A stretch of DNA of 64,000 nucleotides from Thermoguttaceae bacterium (lineage in GTDB: Bacteria; Planctomycetota; Planctomycetia; Pirellulales; Thermoguttaceae), in contig JAFSMO010000074.1 in the NCBI GenBank assembly GCA_017447865.1, positions 124,001-188,000 on the forward strand, in the 5' to 3' direction. This document shows positions 14,930-23,012 of the stretch, one piece after another. Both the position numbers and the translations under genes were made by a program. Under the pieces are notes generated by a model, which ran no database searches, was not told the origin of the DNA, and was given only the letters and a program-made list of their open reading frames with translations. Position 1 is the first letter of the stretch; the number at the start of each line of letters is the position of its first letter.

Positions 14930-14999
14930 ATGTTAAACGTGTCAGGGGACGGGAAACACCCTGCCCCCTGGCCAGTTCCAATAGAAAACAGGTGTTGTA
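14930..14999 (+). other. Structured spacer before rplN
   Basis: CAGGGG pairs with CCCCTG (about 14943-14969), and AACACC (about 14955-14960) could alternatively pair with GGTGTT (about 14991-14996) directly at the rplN ribosome site. The two pairings are mutually exclusive, which is a possible switch in the message. Confidence 0.4.
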
Positions 15000-15368
15000 A
15001 TGATCCAGATGCAGACCCGGCTCGCTGTGGCCGATAACACGGGCGCGAAGGAACTCATGTGCATCAAAGTCCTCGGTGGTACGCACAGACGTACTGCTGA
15101 CATCGGCGATGTCATCGTTTGCAGCGTCAAAAGTGTTATTCCCGGAAGCGATATGAAAAAGGGCGGCGTTTGTCGCGCGGTTATTGTGCGTACTTCGTAT
15201 CCTGTCCGTCGTCCGGACGGCAGTTATGTCCGCTTCGATTCGAACGCTGCAGTTATTATTGACAAAGACAACAATCCGCGTGGAACGCGTATCTTCGGTG
15301 CAGTCGCACGTGAACTCCGTGAAAAAGGCTTCATGAAGATCGTCAGCCTCGCAAGTGAGGTGCTCTGA
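15000..15368 (+). CDS. rplN: 50S ribosomal protein L14
   Basis: 122 residues, the normal length. [46 protein letters not shown] strands and the C-terminal [20 protein letters not shown] are all typical of L14, which contacts L19 and 16S rRNA at an intersubunit bridge. Its last base overlaps the rplX start (TGATG), so the two are translationally coupled. Confidence 0.96.
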   Translation: MIQMQTRLAVADNTGAKELMCIKVLGGTHRRTADIGDVIVCSVKSVIPGSDMKKGGVCRAVIVRTSYPVRRPDGSYVRFDSNAAVIIDKDNNPRGTRIFGAVARELREKGFMKIVSLASEVL

Positions 15369-15703
15369 TGCGTATTCGTAAGGGTGATAAAGTTCAAGTG
15401 ATTTCCGGCCTGGCCAAAGGTACTGTCTCGCGCGTCAGCAGCGTGGATAAAGAGGCCAACAAAGTGGTCGTTGAAGGTGTCCATACGGTCACCAAACACA
15501 TTCGTCCCAACAAACAGAACCCGCAGGGTGGACGTCTCCAGATCGACAAACCGATCGACATGTCCAACGTGATGGTCGTTTGTGAATCCTGTGGCCAAGC
15601 GTCCCGTATGGGAGCGCGCGTCCTGGAAGACGGAACGAAAGAACGCTACTGCAAAAAGTGCGGAGCGGGTAACGGCCAGATTTCCAAAGCCAAAAAGGCG
15701 TGA
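15368..15703 (+). CDS. rplX: 50S ribosomal protein L24 with zinc-ribbon-type cysteines
   Basis: 111 residues. The KOW motif KGDKVQVISGLAKGTVSRV is at the start, and the conserved VHTVTKHIRPNKQNPQGG and DMSNVMVVCESCGQ follow. Two CxxC pairs (CESC near residue 77 and CKKC near 97) form a C-terminal zinc-ribbon-like element found in many bacterial L24 proteins but not in E. coli. It overlaps rplN by one base and is the last gene before the first terminator in the cluster. Confidence 0.95.
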   Translation: MRIRKGDKVQVISGLAKGTVSRVSSVDKEANKVVVEGVHTVTKHIRPNKQNPQGGRLQIDKPIDMSNVMVVCESCGQASRMGARVLEDGTKERYCKKCGAGNGQISKAKKA

Positions 15704-15730
15704 TTTGAACTGCCATCGAACAGATGGCCC

Positions 15731-15815
15731 AAAGGAGCGCGCCTCCTGAAGCACCAGAACGCGCCGGGAAAGACGTGCTCCTTTTTCTGAAATTTTTAAA
15801 ATATTCAGAAAAAAC
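15731..15815 (+). terminator. Terminator region between rplX and rplE
   Basis: AAAGGAGC (15731-15738) pairs with GCTCCTTT (15777-15784), directly followed by a T run. A second stem overlaps it, TTTTTCTGAA (about 15782-15791) with TTCAGAAAAA (about 15804-15813). The double arrangement could end transcription or act as an attenuator before the second half of the cluster. Confidence 0.6.
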
Positions 15816-15829
15816 AAGGTAGGTGTACC

Positions 15830-15857
15830 TTGAAAAAATTTTAGAGTTGGTTATAAT
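15830..15857 (+). promoter_or_regulatory. Promoter of the rplE-rplO half of the cluster
   Basis: TTGAAA (15830-15835), 16 bp spacer, TATAAT (15852-15857). Start predicted near 15864, giving a leader of about 130 nt with small hairpins (CTCAG/CTGAG, GGTTG/CAACC, CCGTAATACGG). In E. coli S8 represses its operon at the L5 leader; a similar role here is only a possibility. Confidence 0.7.
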
Positions 15858-15995
15858 AAACGGCTCTATTCTAAATATATTTTTAATATATGGAATTCGT
15901 CAGTGCCAACTCAGGCCTGCTGAGGCTTGAAAGTAGCATTGTTTCAATAACTTAGGCCAGAGGTTGTATAAGCAACCCGTAATACGGTAAGAGAT

Positions 15996-16544
15996 ATGAT
16001 TCCGAGACTTCAGGAAAAGTACAAGAATGAGATTCTGCCGGCGCTCGAACAAGAGCTTGGCATCAAGAATCCCATGGCTCTGCCCAAACTTGAGAAGATC
16101 ATCATCAACATGGGTGTTGGTTCTGCGATCAACGAGAAGAAACACCTCGAAGAAGCGGTTGATGCATTGACCCAGATCTCCGGTCAGAAGCCCGTAGTCA
16201 CGGCAGCTCGCAAATCCATCGCAGGATTTCGTCTCCGTGAAGGTATGAAAATTGGGTGCAAAGTCACACTTCGCCACCAGCGGATGTATGAATTTTTGGA
16301 CCGTCTTATCTGCATCGCTTTACCGCGAGTGCGCGACTTTCGTGGTCTGAATCCGAATGGATTTGACAGACGCGGCAACTATAACATGGGTCTTGCGGAA
16401 CAGATCGTGTTCCCGGAACTGAACCCGGACAAATTCACGCGGCCGCAAGGTATGACAATTACGATTGTGACGACCGCGAAGAACGACGATGACGCTCGTC
16501 TTCTGCTGAAAAAATTCGGTATGCCGTTCCGTGCAGATAAATAA
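15996..16544 (+). CDS. rplE: 50S ribosomal protein L5
   Basis: 182 residues. [35 protein letters not shown] and the C-terminal [18 protein letters not shown] are canonical for L5, the 5S rRNA partner in the central protuberance. It follows a terminator and a strong promoter, so it probably begins a separate transcription unit (rplE to rplO). The gap to rpsN is 11 bp. Confidence 0.96.
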   Translation: MIPRLQEKYKNEILPALEQELGIKNPMALPKLEKIIINMGVGSAINEKKHLEEAVDALTQISGQKPVVTAARKSIAGFRLREGMKIGCKVTLRHQRMYEFLDRLICIALPRVRDFRGLNPNGFDRRGNYNMGLAEQIVFPELNPDKFTRPQGMTITIVTTAKNDDDARLLLKKFGMPFRADK

Positions 16545-16555
16545 GGGAAAATAAT

Positions 16556-16741
16556 ATGGCAAAAAAATCAAAGATTGCAAAAGCAAGCAGAACGCCCAAG
16601 TTCTCCACGCGGAGTGAGAATCGCTGCCTTCTGTGTGGACGCCCCCGCGCTGTCTATCGCAAATTCGGTGTTTGCCGTATTTGCTTTCGTAAAATGGCAG
16701 ACCAGGGACTTATTCCTGGCGTGAAAAAAGCTAGTTGGTAA
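16556..16741 (+). CDS. rpsN: 30S ribosomal protein S14, zinc-binding short form
   Basis: 61 residues, the short type that keeps zinc. The four cysteines appear as CLLC and CRIC (residues about 24-43), and the protein ends [14 protein letters not shown] as the family does. No long, zinc-free paralogue is seen in the window. It is encoded between L5 and S8 in the normal order. Confidence 0.95.
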   Translation: MAKKSKIAKASRTPKFSTRSENRCLLCGRPRAVYRKFGVCRICFRKMADQGLIPGVKKASW

Positions 16742-16757
16742 TGGGAGATACAAAACG

Positions 16758-17153
16758 ATGATGACCGATCCTATCGCGGATATGTTGACCCGTATCCGTA
16801 ACGCTGTTCGAGTAGAGAAACAGTTTGTCGACCTCCCCTTCTCCAACCTGAAGAAGAACATCGCGGAAGTGATGAAACGGGAAGGTTATATTCGGGACTT
16901 CCAGGTCGTGGAAGCCCAGCCGGTGAATCTCCTTCGTATTCAGTTGAAATACGGTCCGAATGGAGAACGGGTTATCCGTCACATTCAGCGTGTGAGCAAG
17001 CCCGGTTGCCGTGTTTATTCAGCCGCTGCCGACCTGAAACCGGTCCTTAACGGTTTGGGAGTTTCGGTGGTCAGCACCAGTAAAGGTTTGTTAAGTGACC
17101 GTGAGGCCAAGAATCAGCAGGTCGGCGGTGAGATCATCTGTGAGATTTGGTGA
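16758..17153 (+). CDS. rpsH: 30S ribosomal protein S8
   Basis: 131 residues. MTDPIADMLTRIRNAVRVEK and the C-terminal VVSTSKGLLSDREAKNQQVGGEIICEIW identify S8, a primary 16S rRNA binder and in many bacteria the repressor of this operon. The start is either the first or second of two adjacent ATG codons (16758 or 16761). The 81 bp that follow contain a CTGGCA/TGCCAG-type stem before rplF. Confidence 0.96.
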   Translation: MMTDPIADMLTRIRNAVRVEKQFVDLPFSNLKKNIAEVMKREGYIRDFQVVEAQPVNLLRIQLKYGPNGERVIRHIQRVSKPGCRVYSAAADLKPVLNGLGVSVVSTSKGLLSDREAKNQQVGGEIICEIW

Positions 17154-17234
17154 TTTCCCCCTCTCTGATTCCCTCAGTGGGAACGCCTGGCAGGGTCTAC
17201 GCTTTGCCAGATAGAAAAAAGCGAAAGTAATACC

Positions 17235-17774
17235 ATGTCGCGTATTGGAAAAAAACCGGTTGCTGTGCCCGCCGGAGTTACCGTCACAGTCGCTGACTCC
17301 AAAGTCACAGTCGAAGGCCCCAAGGGCAAACTGGAATTCTCAGTTGCCGATTTCATTTCTGTTAAAGTCGAAGGCGGTCAAGTGATCGTCGACCGTGCGA
17401 ACGACGAGCGTCAGAGCCGTGCGTTCCACGGAATGACCCGTGCCATGATCCAGAACATGGTCGTTGGCGTCACCCAGGGCTACGAGAAACGCCTTGAACT
17501 GGTTGGTGTCGGTTACATCTGCGCCGTCCAGAACAACGTCCTCCAGCTCCGTGTTGGTATGGCGAACGAACTTCAGGTTCCGATTCCGGAAGGCCTGAAA
17601 GTCACCTGCCCCGACCAGACGCACGCTGTGATCACTGGAATCGACAAGCAGAAGGTTTCCCAGTTTGCCGCATCGACGCGTGCACTTCGTCCGGCCGAGC
17701 CTTACAAAGGTAAAGGCATTCGTTACCAGGGCGAGAACATCCGTCGTAAAGCCGGTAAAGTTGTTGCTAAATAA
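17235..17774 (+). CDS. rplF: 50S ribosomal protein L6
   Basis: 179 residues. MSRIGKKPVAVPAGVTVTV at the start, the internal duplication of the two L6 domains, and the C-terminal signature PEPYKGKGIRYxxE (here RPAEPYKGKGIRYQGENIRR, about 155-174) are all present. L6 lies near the GTPase centre. It is followed by an 82-bp spacer containing ATCAG...CTGAT around GATG...CATC stems before rplR. Confidence 0.96.
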   Translation: MSRIGKKPVAVPAGVTVTVADSKVTVEGPKGKLEFSVADFISVKVEGGQVIVDRANDERQSRAFHGMTRAMIQNMVVGVTQGYEKRLELVGVGYICAVQNNVLQLRVGMANELQVPIPEGLKVTCPDQTHAVITGIDKQKVSQFAASTRALRPAEPYKGKGIRYQGENIRRKAGKVVAK

Positions 17775-17856
17775 GAGTTTCATCAGTGCGTAACGATGTC
17801 GGTTCCCACCGGGTTCTGGCATCGCCGCTGATACAAAACAGAAATCGAGAATAACC

Positions 17857-18249
17857 GTGGAACGTACAAAAATTAATAGCAAACAGCGTCAGCGTCGCTG
17901 CTGGAGAGTAACGAATCGCATCAAAGCGAATTCGAATCGTCCCCGTCTTGCGATTTTCCGCAGCCTGAAAAACATCAGCGCTCAGATCATCGACGACAAA
18001 ACGGGCACAACCCTGGCCCATGCCAGCTCTCTTGAGAAGGACATTGCGTCTGAAGTGAAATATGGTGGAAATGTTGCGGCTGCAGCCCGAGTTGGTCAGA
18101 TCCTTGCCGAACGCGCGCTTGCGAACGGCGTGACCTGTGCAACGGTTGACCGCAGAAGCTATCGCTATCACGGTCGAGTGGCGGCCCTTGCCGATGCAGC
18201 GCGTGCTGCTGGCCTGGACCTTGGCGGCAAAGCTGATTCTGCCGAGTAG
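17857..18249 (+). CDS. rplR: 50S ribosomal protein L18
   Basis: 130 residues from a GTG start. RPRLAIFRSLKNISAQIIDD, GNVAAAARVGQILAERAL and the C-terminal VDRRSYRYHGRVAALADAAR correspond to the L18 fold, which binds 5S rRNA with L5. The family motif usually ends with a phenylalanine-rich FDRGGYxYHGRV; here the first residues are VDRRS, a mild divergence. About ten extra residues follow the fold, ending DLGGKADSAE. Confidence 0.95.
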   Translation: MERTKINSKQRQRRCWRVTNRIKANSNRPRLAIFRSLKNISAQIIDDKTGTTLAHASSLEKDIASEVKYGGNVAAAARVGQILAERALANGVTCATVDRRSYRYHGRVAALADAARAAGLDLGGKADSAE

Positions 18250-18282
18250 TCGAAATAACCTTTAACGACGAGACGAAAAAAC

Positions 18283-18774
18283 ATGTCGAACGAAATTAGA
18301 GAAACCAGAGAAGACGGTATTGTAGAGAAAGTTGTGAAGATCCGGCGCTGCGCTGCCGTAGTTAAGGGCGGTCGTCGTTTCAGTTTTGCAGCTTTGGTAG
18401 TCGTTGGCAACGAGAATGGCAAAGTTGGCTGTGGTTACGGCAAAGCCAACGAAGTTCCGCCATCCGTTGAGAAAGCGGCGAAGGATGGTCGCAGAAATAT
18501 GATGAGCGTCACCCTGACTGGTACAACGATCCCGCACGAAGTGCACGGTCGTTTTGGTACAGCTCGCGTCGTGCTTGTTCCTGCCCGTCCTGGAACAGGA
18601 ATTATTGCTGGCGCAGCGGTGCGTGCCGTCTGTGAAGCATGTGGTATTCGTGATATTCTGACGAAGAGTTTTTCCTCGAATAACCCCCTCAACCTGGTCA
18701 AAGCCACGTTGAATGCCTTGCAGCAGATCCGTTCCAAAGAAGAAGTGGAAGCACTTCGCGGAGTGAATTTGTAA
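18283..18774 (+). CDS. rpsE: 30S ribosomal protein S5
   Basis: 163 residues. The double-stranded RNA-binding part (EKVVKIRRCAAVVKGGRRF) and the C-terminal motif GTGIIAGAAVRAVCEACGIRDILTK are diagnostic for S5, a decoding-fidelity protein. It is followed directly by rplO, 12 bp later. rpmD (L30), which sits between these genes in E. coli, is absent, as in many other phyla. Confidence 0.96.
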   Translation: MSNEIRETREDGIVEKVVKIRRCAAVVKGGRRFSFAALVVVGNENGKVGCGYGKANEVPPSVEKAAKDGRRNMMSVTLTGTTIPHEVHGRFGTARVVLVPARPGTGIIAGAAVRAVCEACGIRDILTKSFSSNNPLNLVKATLNALQQIRSKEEVEALRGVNL

Positions 18775-18786
18775 GGGAGGTTACTC

Positions 18787-19284
18787 ATGAACTTAACATT
18801 TGTCAACACGGGAATTCATAAGAATAAAAAAGGCGTGCGTCTGGGCCGTGGCAAAGGTTCCGGAACGGGCAAAACTGCCGGTCGTGGTCATAAAGGTTTT
18901 GGAAGCCGTAACGGTTCTTCCCAGAACGTAAGCTTCGAAGGCGGTCAGATGCCTCTGTTCCGTCGTATTCCGAAGCGCGGTTTCAATAACGCTGGCGCTG
19001 CGAAGGTCGCGAACATCAACGTTTGTGACATTGATAAATTCTTCGAGGACGGCGAAGTGGTTTCCCCGGAAACCCTGAAAGCCAAGGGACTCATCAAATA
19101 TCGTTATGATATTCTCAAGGTCCTCGGCGATGGCGAACTGACCAAAAAAGTCACGATCAAGGCGCATCGTTTCAGCAAATCCGCTGAGGAAAAAATCAAA
19201 GCTGCCGGCAGTGAAATGGAAGTTCTCCCGGGCAAAAAAGCGCTCGTGAAATTCCAGAAAAAAGAGAAAAAAGTTGAAGCCTGA
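18787..19284 (+). CDS. rplO: 50S ribosomal protein L15
   Basis: 165 residues. The glycine-rich N-terminus RLGRGKGSGTGKTAGRGHKG and EGGQMPLFRRIPKRGFNN are typical of L15, a late-assembly protein of the large subunit. The C-terminal domain keeps VTIKAHRFSKSAEEKIKAAG. It ends the second ribosomal transcription unit; a terminator starts 25 bp after the stop and secY has its own promoter. Confidence 0.96.
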   Translation: MNLTFVNTGIHKNKKGVRLGRGKGSGTGKTAGRGHKGFGSRNGSSQNVSFEGGQMPLFRRIPKRGFNNAGAAKVANINVCDIDKFFEDGEVVSPETLKAKGLIKYRYDILKVLGDGELTKKVTIKAHRFSKSAEEKIKAAGSEMEVLPGKKALVKFQKKEKKVEA

Positions 19285-19309
19285 TTTTACGTTTTAACTT
19301 TGAAAATTC

Positions 19310-19352
19310 GGCGTAAGACTGCTCTTGACGTGTGGTTTTACGCCTTTATTTT
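19310..19352 (+). terminator. Terminator after rplO
   Basis: GGCGTAA (19310-19316) pairs with TTACGCC (19338-19344), followed by a T-rich run TTTATTTTT. Confidence 0.6.
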
Positions 19353-19539
19353 TGCGCAGAAAAGCCCGGTCTTTCAGGCTCAGCGTCCAGATGGTAATGG
19401 TTTAATTTCCTATCGTTTTAACCTTTCGAAGGCTAGCGGTTTTGAAACCTACCCTCTTCAGGCTGTGTTCCGATCGAAAAAATCCCGAAATTTTCCGGTT
19501 TTTTTGCGAAAAATGAGGTTTTGCGCGGGGAATTCCCCT

Positions 19540-19567
19540 AGTGAAAACTTCAAAGTTATGGTAAAAT
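19540..19567 (+). promoter_or_regulatory. Probable promoter of secY
   Basis: TAAAAT (19562-19567) lies 16 bp after AGTGAA (19540-19545), which is a poor -35, but four C precede it as at the other promoters in this window. Confidence 0.4.
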
Positions 19568-19657
19568 TAAGCGAGTTTTTAAAATTCGTAATTTCATTTT
19601 GTTTCGGATTGGAGCATACAGTCCGTACATGTTTGCATTTTAAAGGATGAGTCATTC

Positions 19658-21043
19658 ATGTTCGAGAAGATTCGAGTCATCTTTACCATTCCTGAACTTC
19701 GCCGCAAGATCTTTTTGACCCTGCTCCTTTTGGCGATTTTCCGTGTTGGTTACCAGATTAACCTTCCGATGGTGAACCCGGATGAGATTAAGATTGCTGA
19801 CGCTGCCGGTGGAAACGACGCGCTTCAGACGTTGTTGAACCAGGCCGCGGTGTTCAGTGCCTCTGATATTCGTCAGATTACGATTTTCGGTCTGGGAATC
19901 ATGCCGTACATCTCCGCCTCCATTATTTTCCAGCTCCTGGCCAGCGTTTGGGCGCCGCTGGAAAAACTTCAGAAAGAGGGCGAAGCCGGCCGGAAAAAGA
20001 TCAATGAGTATACGCGCTATGCGACGATCGGCCTCTGCATTTTCCAGAGCTGGTTCTACCTGCTTGCCATGCCGACCATTTTCAGCAGCAAAGCGATTTT
20101 CCTGGATGGATTTTGCAACCCGGCCACGGGGCATTTGTACCTGCACTGGCAGCTCATCGCCGTGTTCATCATGACGTGCGGTACCGCGTTCCTGATGTGG
20201 CTTGGTGAACAGATCGACGCGTTCGGCATCGGAAACGGTATCAGCCTCCTCATCATGGCTGGTATTTTGGCCCGTATGCCTCTGCCGATCATTCAGCTTT
20301 ACAAAGACTTCCACGATGCGGGAGGCCTGGCCGGAATGAAGATCTCGGGCGGTGAAGCCTCGCTGGTCAACATTTTGATGCTGGCGTTCCTGTTCTTCGC
20401 GGTCGTGACTGGCGTCGTGTTCATCACGCTCGGTCAGCGCCGTATTCCGTCCCAGAGTGCGAAGCACATTCGCGGCCGCCGCGTGATGGGCGGAATGAAG
20501 CAGTACCTGCCGATCCGCGTGAATCAGGCCGGCGTTATGCCGATCATCTTCGCCAGCTCGCTGCTGATGATCCCGGCGTGGATTTTCAACTCGTTCCGTC
20601 TGGGCGGCGGCTGGTTCGGAAGGACCTGCGCGTTCCTCGGTGCGATGTTCTCCCGTGAGAGCATGTTCACGTACAATTTCTTCTACATCGTCCTGATCTT
20701 CTTCTTCTGCTACTTCTGGACGGCCATCACCTTCAACCCGAAGGATATGGCGGAGAATCTGAAGAAGAACGGAACGATCATTCGTGGTCACCGTCCGGGC
20801 AAACAGACCCGTGACTACCTCGAAAAGGTGATGATCCGCATCACGTACGTCGGCGCGGCCTTCCTGGCGGTAGTCGCCATCATCCCGCACATTCTGGCGA
20901 ATGCGATGCACATCAACTACAACCTGGCGAGCTTCTACGGCGGCACGAGCCTGCTCATTGCCGTGAGCGTGGCGTTCGACCTCGTTCAGAAGATCGACAG
21001 TCACCTCGTGATGGTCAATCACAAGGGGCTGCTGGAGAAATAA
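19658..21043 (+). CDS. secY: Preprotein translocase subunit SecY
   Basis: 461 residues with about ten hydrophobic segments. TIFGLGIMPYISASIIFQLL is the conserved SecY signature, the plug and pore-ring region (GIGNGISLLIMAGI) is present, and cytosolic loops RRVMGGMKQYLPIRVNQAGVMP and GHRPGKQTRDYLEKV contact SecA and the ribosome. It channels secreted and membrane proteins, including the many signal-peptide proteins encoded nearby. An AAGGATGAG site precedes the ATG. adk follows after a 137-bp spacer with a long hairpin. Confidence 0.96.
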   Translation: MFEKIRVIFTIPELRRKIFLTLLLLAIFRVGYQINLPMVNPDEIKIADAAGGNDALQTLLNQAAVFSASDIRQITIFGLGIMPYISASIIFQLLASVWAPLEKLQKEGEAGRKKINEYTRYATIGLCIFQSWFYLLAMPTIFSSKAIFLDGFCNPATGHLYLHWQLIAVFIMTCGTAFLMWLGEQIDAFGIGNGISLLIMAGILARMPLPIIQLYKDFHDAGGLAGMKISGGEASLVNILMLAFLFFAVVTGVVFITLGQRRIPSQSAKHIRGRRVMGGMKQYLPIRVNQAGVMPIIFASSLLMIPAWIFNSFRLGGGWFGRTCAFLGAMFSRESMFTYNFFYIVLIFFFCYFWTAITFNPKDMAENLKKNGTIIRGHRPGKQTRDYLEKVMIRITYVGAAFLAVVAIIPHILANAMHINYNLASFYGGTSLLIAVSVAFDLVQKIDSHLVMVNHKGLLEK

Positions 21044-21068
21044 GAGCAAGGGGGCGGAAGTCCCCTTT

Positions 21069-21141
21069 CGAATGAATAATGAATAACGAATAGCGAATAA
21101 TGACCTCTTTCCATTATTCGTTATTCGTTATTCATTATTCG
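21069..21141. repeat. GAATAAYG palindrome, copy N1
   Basis: Left arm 21069-21102 and right arm 21112-21141 are built from GAATAATG and GAATAACG units and pair at about 28 of 30 positions around a nine-base loop. It lies between secY and adk and would form a very long A+T-rich hairpin in the message. Related copies are at 44105-44198 and 58378-58648. Confidence 0.85.
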
Positions 21142-21180
21142 TTTGTTCAGATTTGGACTTTATTTAACGGAGACTTAATT

Positions 21181-21738
21181 ATGCGTTTGGTTTTCATTGG
21201 CCCTCCGGGAGCCGGAAAAGGCACTCAGGCTGAATATTTGATCAAGAAGTACCACCCCGCTCATCTTTCCACCGGTGACATGCTGCGCACTGCCCGTGAC
21301 GCAGGCACCGAAGTCGGTCTGAAGGCGAACGAGTATATGTCCAAGGGCGAACTGGTCCCGGACCAGGTCATCGTCGACATCATCAAGGAACGTCTGGCTC
21401 AGCCCGACTGCGCCGAAGGTTTCCTTCTCGACGGTTTCCCGCGCACGATCGCCCAGGCGGAAGCTCTGGACGTGATGCTCAAAGAGGCGGGCACGCCGCT
21501 GGACGTGGTACTTGAACTGCGCGTTCCGGAAGAAGAGCTTTTCACCCGTCTGGCGAGCCGCGGCCGTGCGGACGACAAACCGGAAGCGATTCGTACGCGT
21601 CTGGTCGGCTACCGCAATCAGACCTCGCCGCTGCTTGAGTACTACACGAAGCAGGGCCTGCTCCAGACGATCGACGGCCTTGGCGCCATCGAAGAGATTT
21701 GGGGCCGGATCGAGAGCGTCCTCGACAAAATCGCGTGA
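21181..21738 (+). CDS. adk: Adenylate kinase
   Basis: 185 residues. Interconverts ATP and AMP with 2 ADP. The P-loop GPPGAGKGTQ is at residues 7-16, the AMP site STGDMLR follows, LLDGFPRTIAQAEAL is conserved, and the lid is the short form without zinc cysteines. The frame is open upstream through the palindrome N1, but ATG 21181 gives the family N-terminus MRLVFIGPPG and has a GGAG site. The secY-adk pairing is widely conserved. Confidence 0.96.
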   Translation: MRLVFIGPPGAGKGTQAEYLIKKYHPAHLSTGDMLRTARDAGTEVGLKANEYMSKGELVPDQVIVDIIKERLAQPDCAEGFLLDGFPRTIAQAEALDVMLKEAGTPLDVVLELRVPEEELFTRLASRGRADDKPEAIRTRLVGYRNQTSPLLEYYTKQGLLQTIDGLGAIEEIWGRIESVLDKIA

Positions 21739-21760
21739 GAATTGCGACGTTTAAAATAGA

Positions 21761-21828
21761 AATCCCCTTTTTCCTGGAAACGAACTGATCATTGATTCAG
21801 GCGGATCCGGGAAAAAGGGGATTTTTTA
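21761..21828 (+). terminator. Terminator after adk
   Basis: A 14-bp perfect stem, AATCCCCTTTTTCC (21761-21774) with GGAAAAAGGGGATT (21810-21823), then six T. It closes the ribosomal cluster and separates it from convergent genes; the stem also carries A/T runs on both sides, so it may work in both directions. Confidence 0.85.
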
Positions 21829-21832
21829 TGCT

Positions 21833-22957
21833 CTAGTTTCCATTATACGGCGGTTCCGTTTTCTGCAGGCGGTCGGCCGTTTCGTGCCATTTCTTTTTGG
21901 ACTCGGCAAACGCCGGGCCTGCGGTCGTTTGGACGAAATAAAGCCGCGAGCAGCCGGTCTGGACGTTGGCCCGCGCGTCGGTCCGCAGGGCACCCTCATG
22001 GCCGAGCCACGCGTCGAAGATCCAGTTTCCGACCGTGTACGGCTCGTGGATCCCGTCGGGCGTCTGTTTGACGCAGAGGATCTCGTCGAACGTTTTCTGA
22101 CTGATCAGGCGCCGCCCTTTGTATTCGCCATGGTGCGCGAGCATCTGCGAGAATTTGATGAAGTCCTGCGGCGTGGAGTACAAACCGCCGGCCGCGTCGG
22201 CGTAAACCTCGTTCTGCTGCGGGAACGTGAGCCACGGGTGATGCACGTCTTTCACCGGGTTTCCGTCTCCGTTGTAGCACTTGGCCAGGCGTTTCTGCTG
22301 CTCCGAGTTGGGCCAGAAGGTCGTATCGGCCATCCCGAGCGGGTCGAAGATCCGTTTCTGAAGGAATTCTTCGTACTTCATGCCGCTGACCACTTCGAGA
22401 ATCGCCGCCCCGGTATCGATCCAGGCGTTTCCGTAGCTGAACGTTTCGCCCGGCTGGAATTTCAGCGGTGTGGAGGCGAGCTGGCGGGCCACTTCGCGCA
22501 CCGGCTTCGAACGCAAAGGAAACCACATCCGGGAGCCGGTCACGTGGCTCATGCAGTCGCGGATCGTCAGCTCGCGTTTCGGAGCCTCGAGTTTTACGGA
22601 ACCGTCCGCCTGTTTCACCTCGATTTTCACGTCCGCGAACTCGGGGAGGTACTTGGAGACCGGGGCGTCGAGGGAGATTTTTCCCTCGTCGATGAGCATC
22701 ATCAGGGCCGCGCCGCAGACCGATTTGGAACTGGAAAAGATCGCGAACATCGTGTCAGGGCGCATCGGAATCTGGTTTTCCACGTCCGCCCAGCCGACGC
22801 ATTCGACCTGGAGCGAGTAATCCGGCGCGGCCAGAATGGAGACGAAACCGGCCATGGTCTGGGCGTCCACGTACGGCTGGAGGGTTTCACGGATGGCGGT
22901 CTGCGCCGACGCGATCGCCGTGATGAGGCAGAAACAAAAAGTCAGGATTTTTTTCAT
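21833..22957 (-). CDS. Secreted serine hydrolase, class C beta-lactamase/esterase family
   Basis: 374 residues with a signal peptide (MKKILTFCFCLITAIASAQ). The SxxK catalytic motif is S75-S-S-K78 within FAIFSSSKSVCGAALMMLID, and the second motif Y-x-N is YGN in GETFSYGNAWIDTG (about 185). The third motif region reads GHEGALRTDA, not a clean HxG. This family includes esterases, D-aminopeptidases and putative peptidoglycan or carbohydrate esterases, so antibiotic resistance should not be assumed. It is the last gene of a tightly packed leftward series and follows the LVIVD protein by 55 bp. Confidence 0.85.
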   Translation of the reverse strand: MKKILTFCFCLITAIASAQTAIRETLQPYVDAQTMAGFVSILAAPDYSLQVECVGWADVENQIPMRPDTMFAIFSSSKSVCGAALMMLIDEGKISLDAPVSKYLPEFADVKIEVKQADGSVKLEAPKRELTIRDCMSHVTGSRMWFPLRSKPVREVARQLASTPLKFQPGETFSYGNAWIDTGAAILEVVSGMKYEEFLQKRIFDPLGMADTTFWPNSEQQKRLAKCYNGDGNPVKDVHHPWLTFPQQNEVYADAAGGLYSTPQDFIKFSQMLAHHGEYKGRRLISQKTFDEILCVKQTPDGIHEPYTVGNWIFDAWLGHEGALRTDARANVQTGCSRLYFVQTTAGPAFAESKKKWHETADRLQKTEPPYNGN

Positions 22958-23012
22958 TTTGAACCGGGGATCAGGAATGGAGGAAGGGGTGAATGGGACT
23001 CAAATCAGGGGA

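Larger units (their letters stand above)
19285..19657. other. Non-coding spacer between rplO and secY
   Basis: 373 bp. It holds a terminator (19310-19352) and a probable promoter (19540-19567). An open frame crosses it but has no family resemblance or ribosome site. Apart from an A+T-rich second half nothing else is seen. Confidence 0.6.

Noticed and set aside
18775..18786. Missing rpmD between rpsE and rplO
   Set aside because: Only 12 bp separate the genes. L30 is absent from this position in many bacteria, so the absence is not reported as unusual.
19300..19650. Possible small gene between rplO and secY
   Set aside because: No ribosome site, no family resemblance, and it spans a terminator and the secY promoter.
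19652..21049. 465-codon minus-strand frame
   Set aside because: Antisense of secY.
21100..21180. N-terminal extension of adk through the palindrome
   Set aside because: The residues are encoded by palindrome sequence, and the P-loop spacing fits the ATG at 21181.
22470..22820. Resistance role for the beta-lactamase-like gene
   Set aside because: The third active-site motif is not the class C KTG form and the family is mostly esterases and peptidases.
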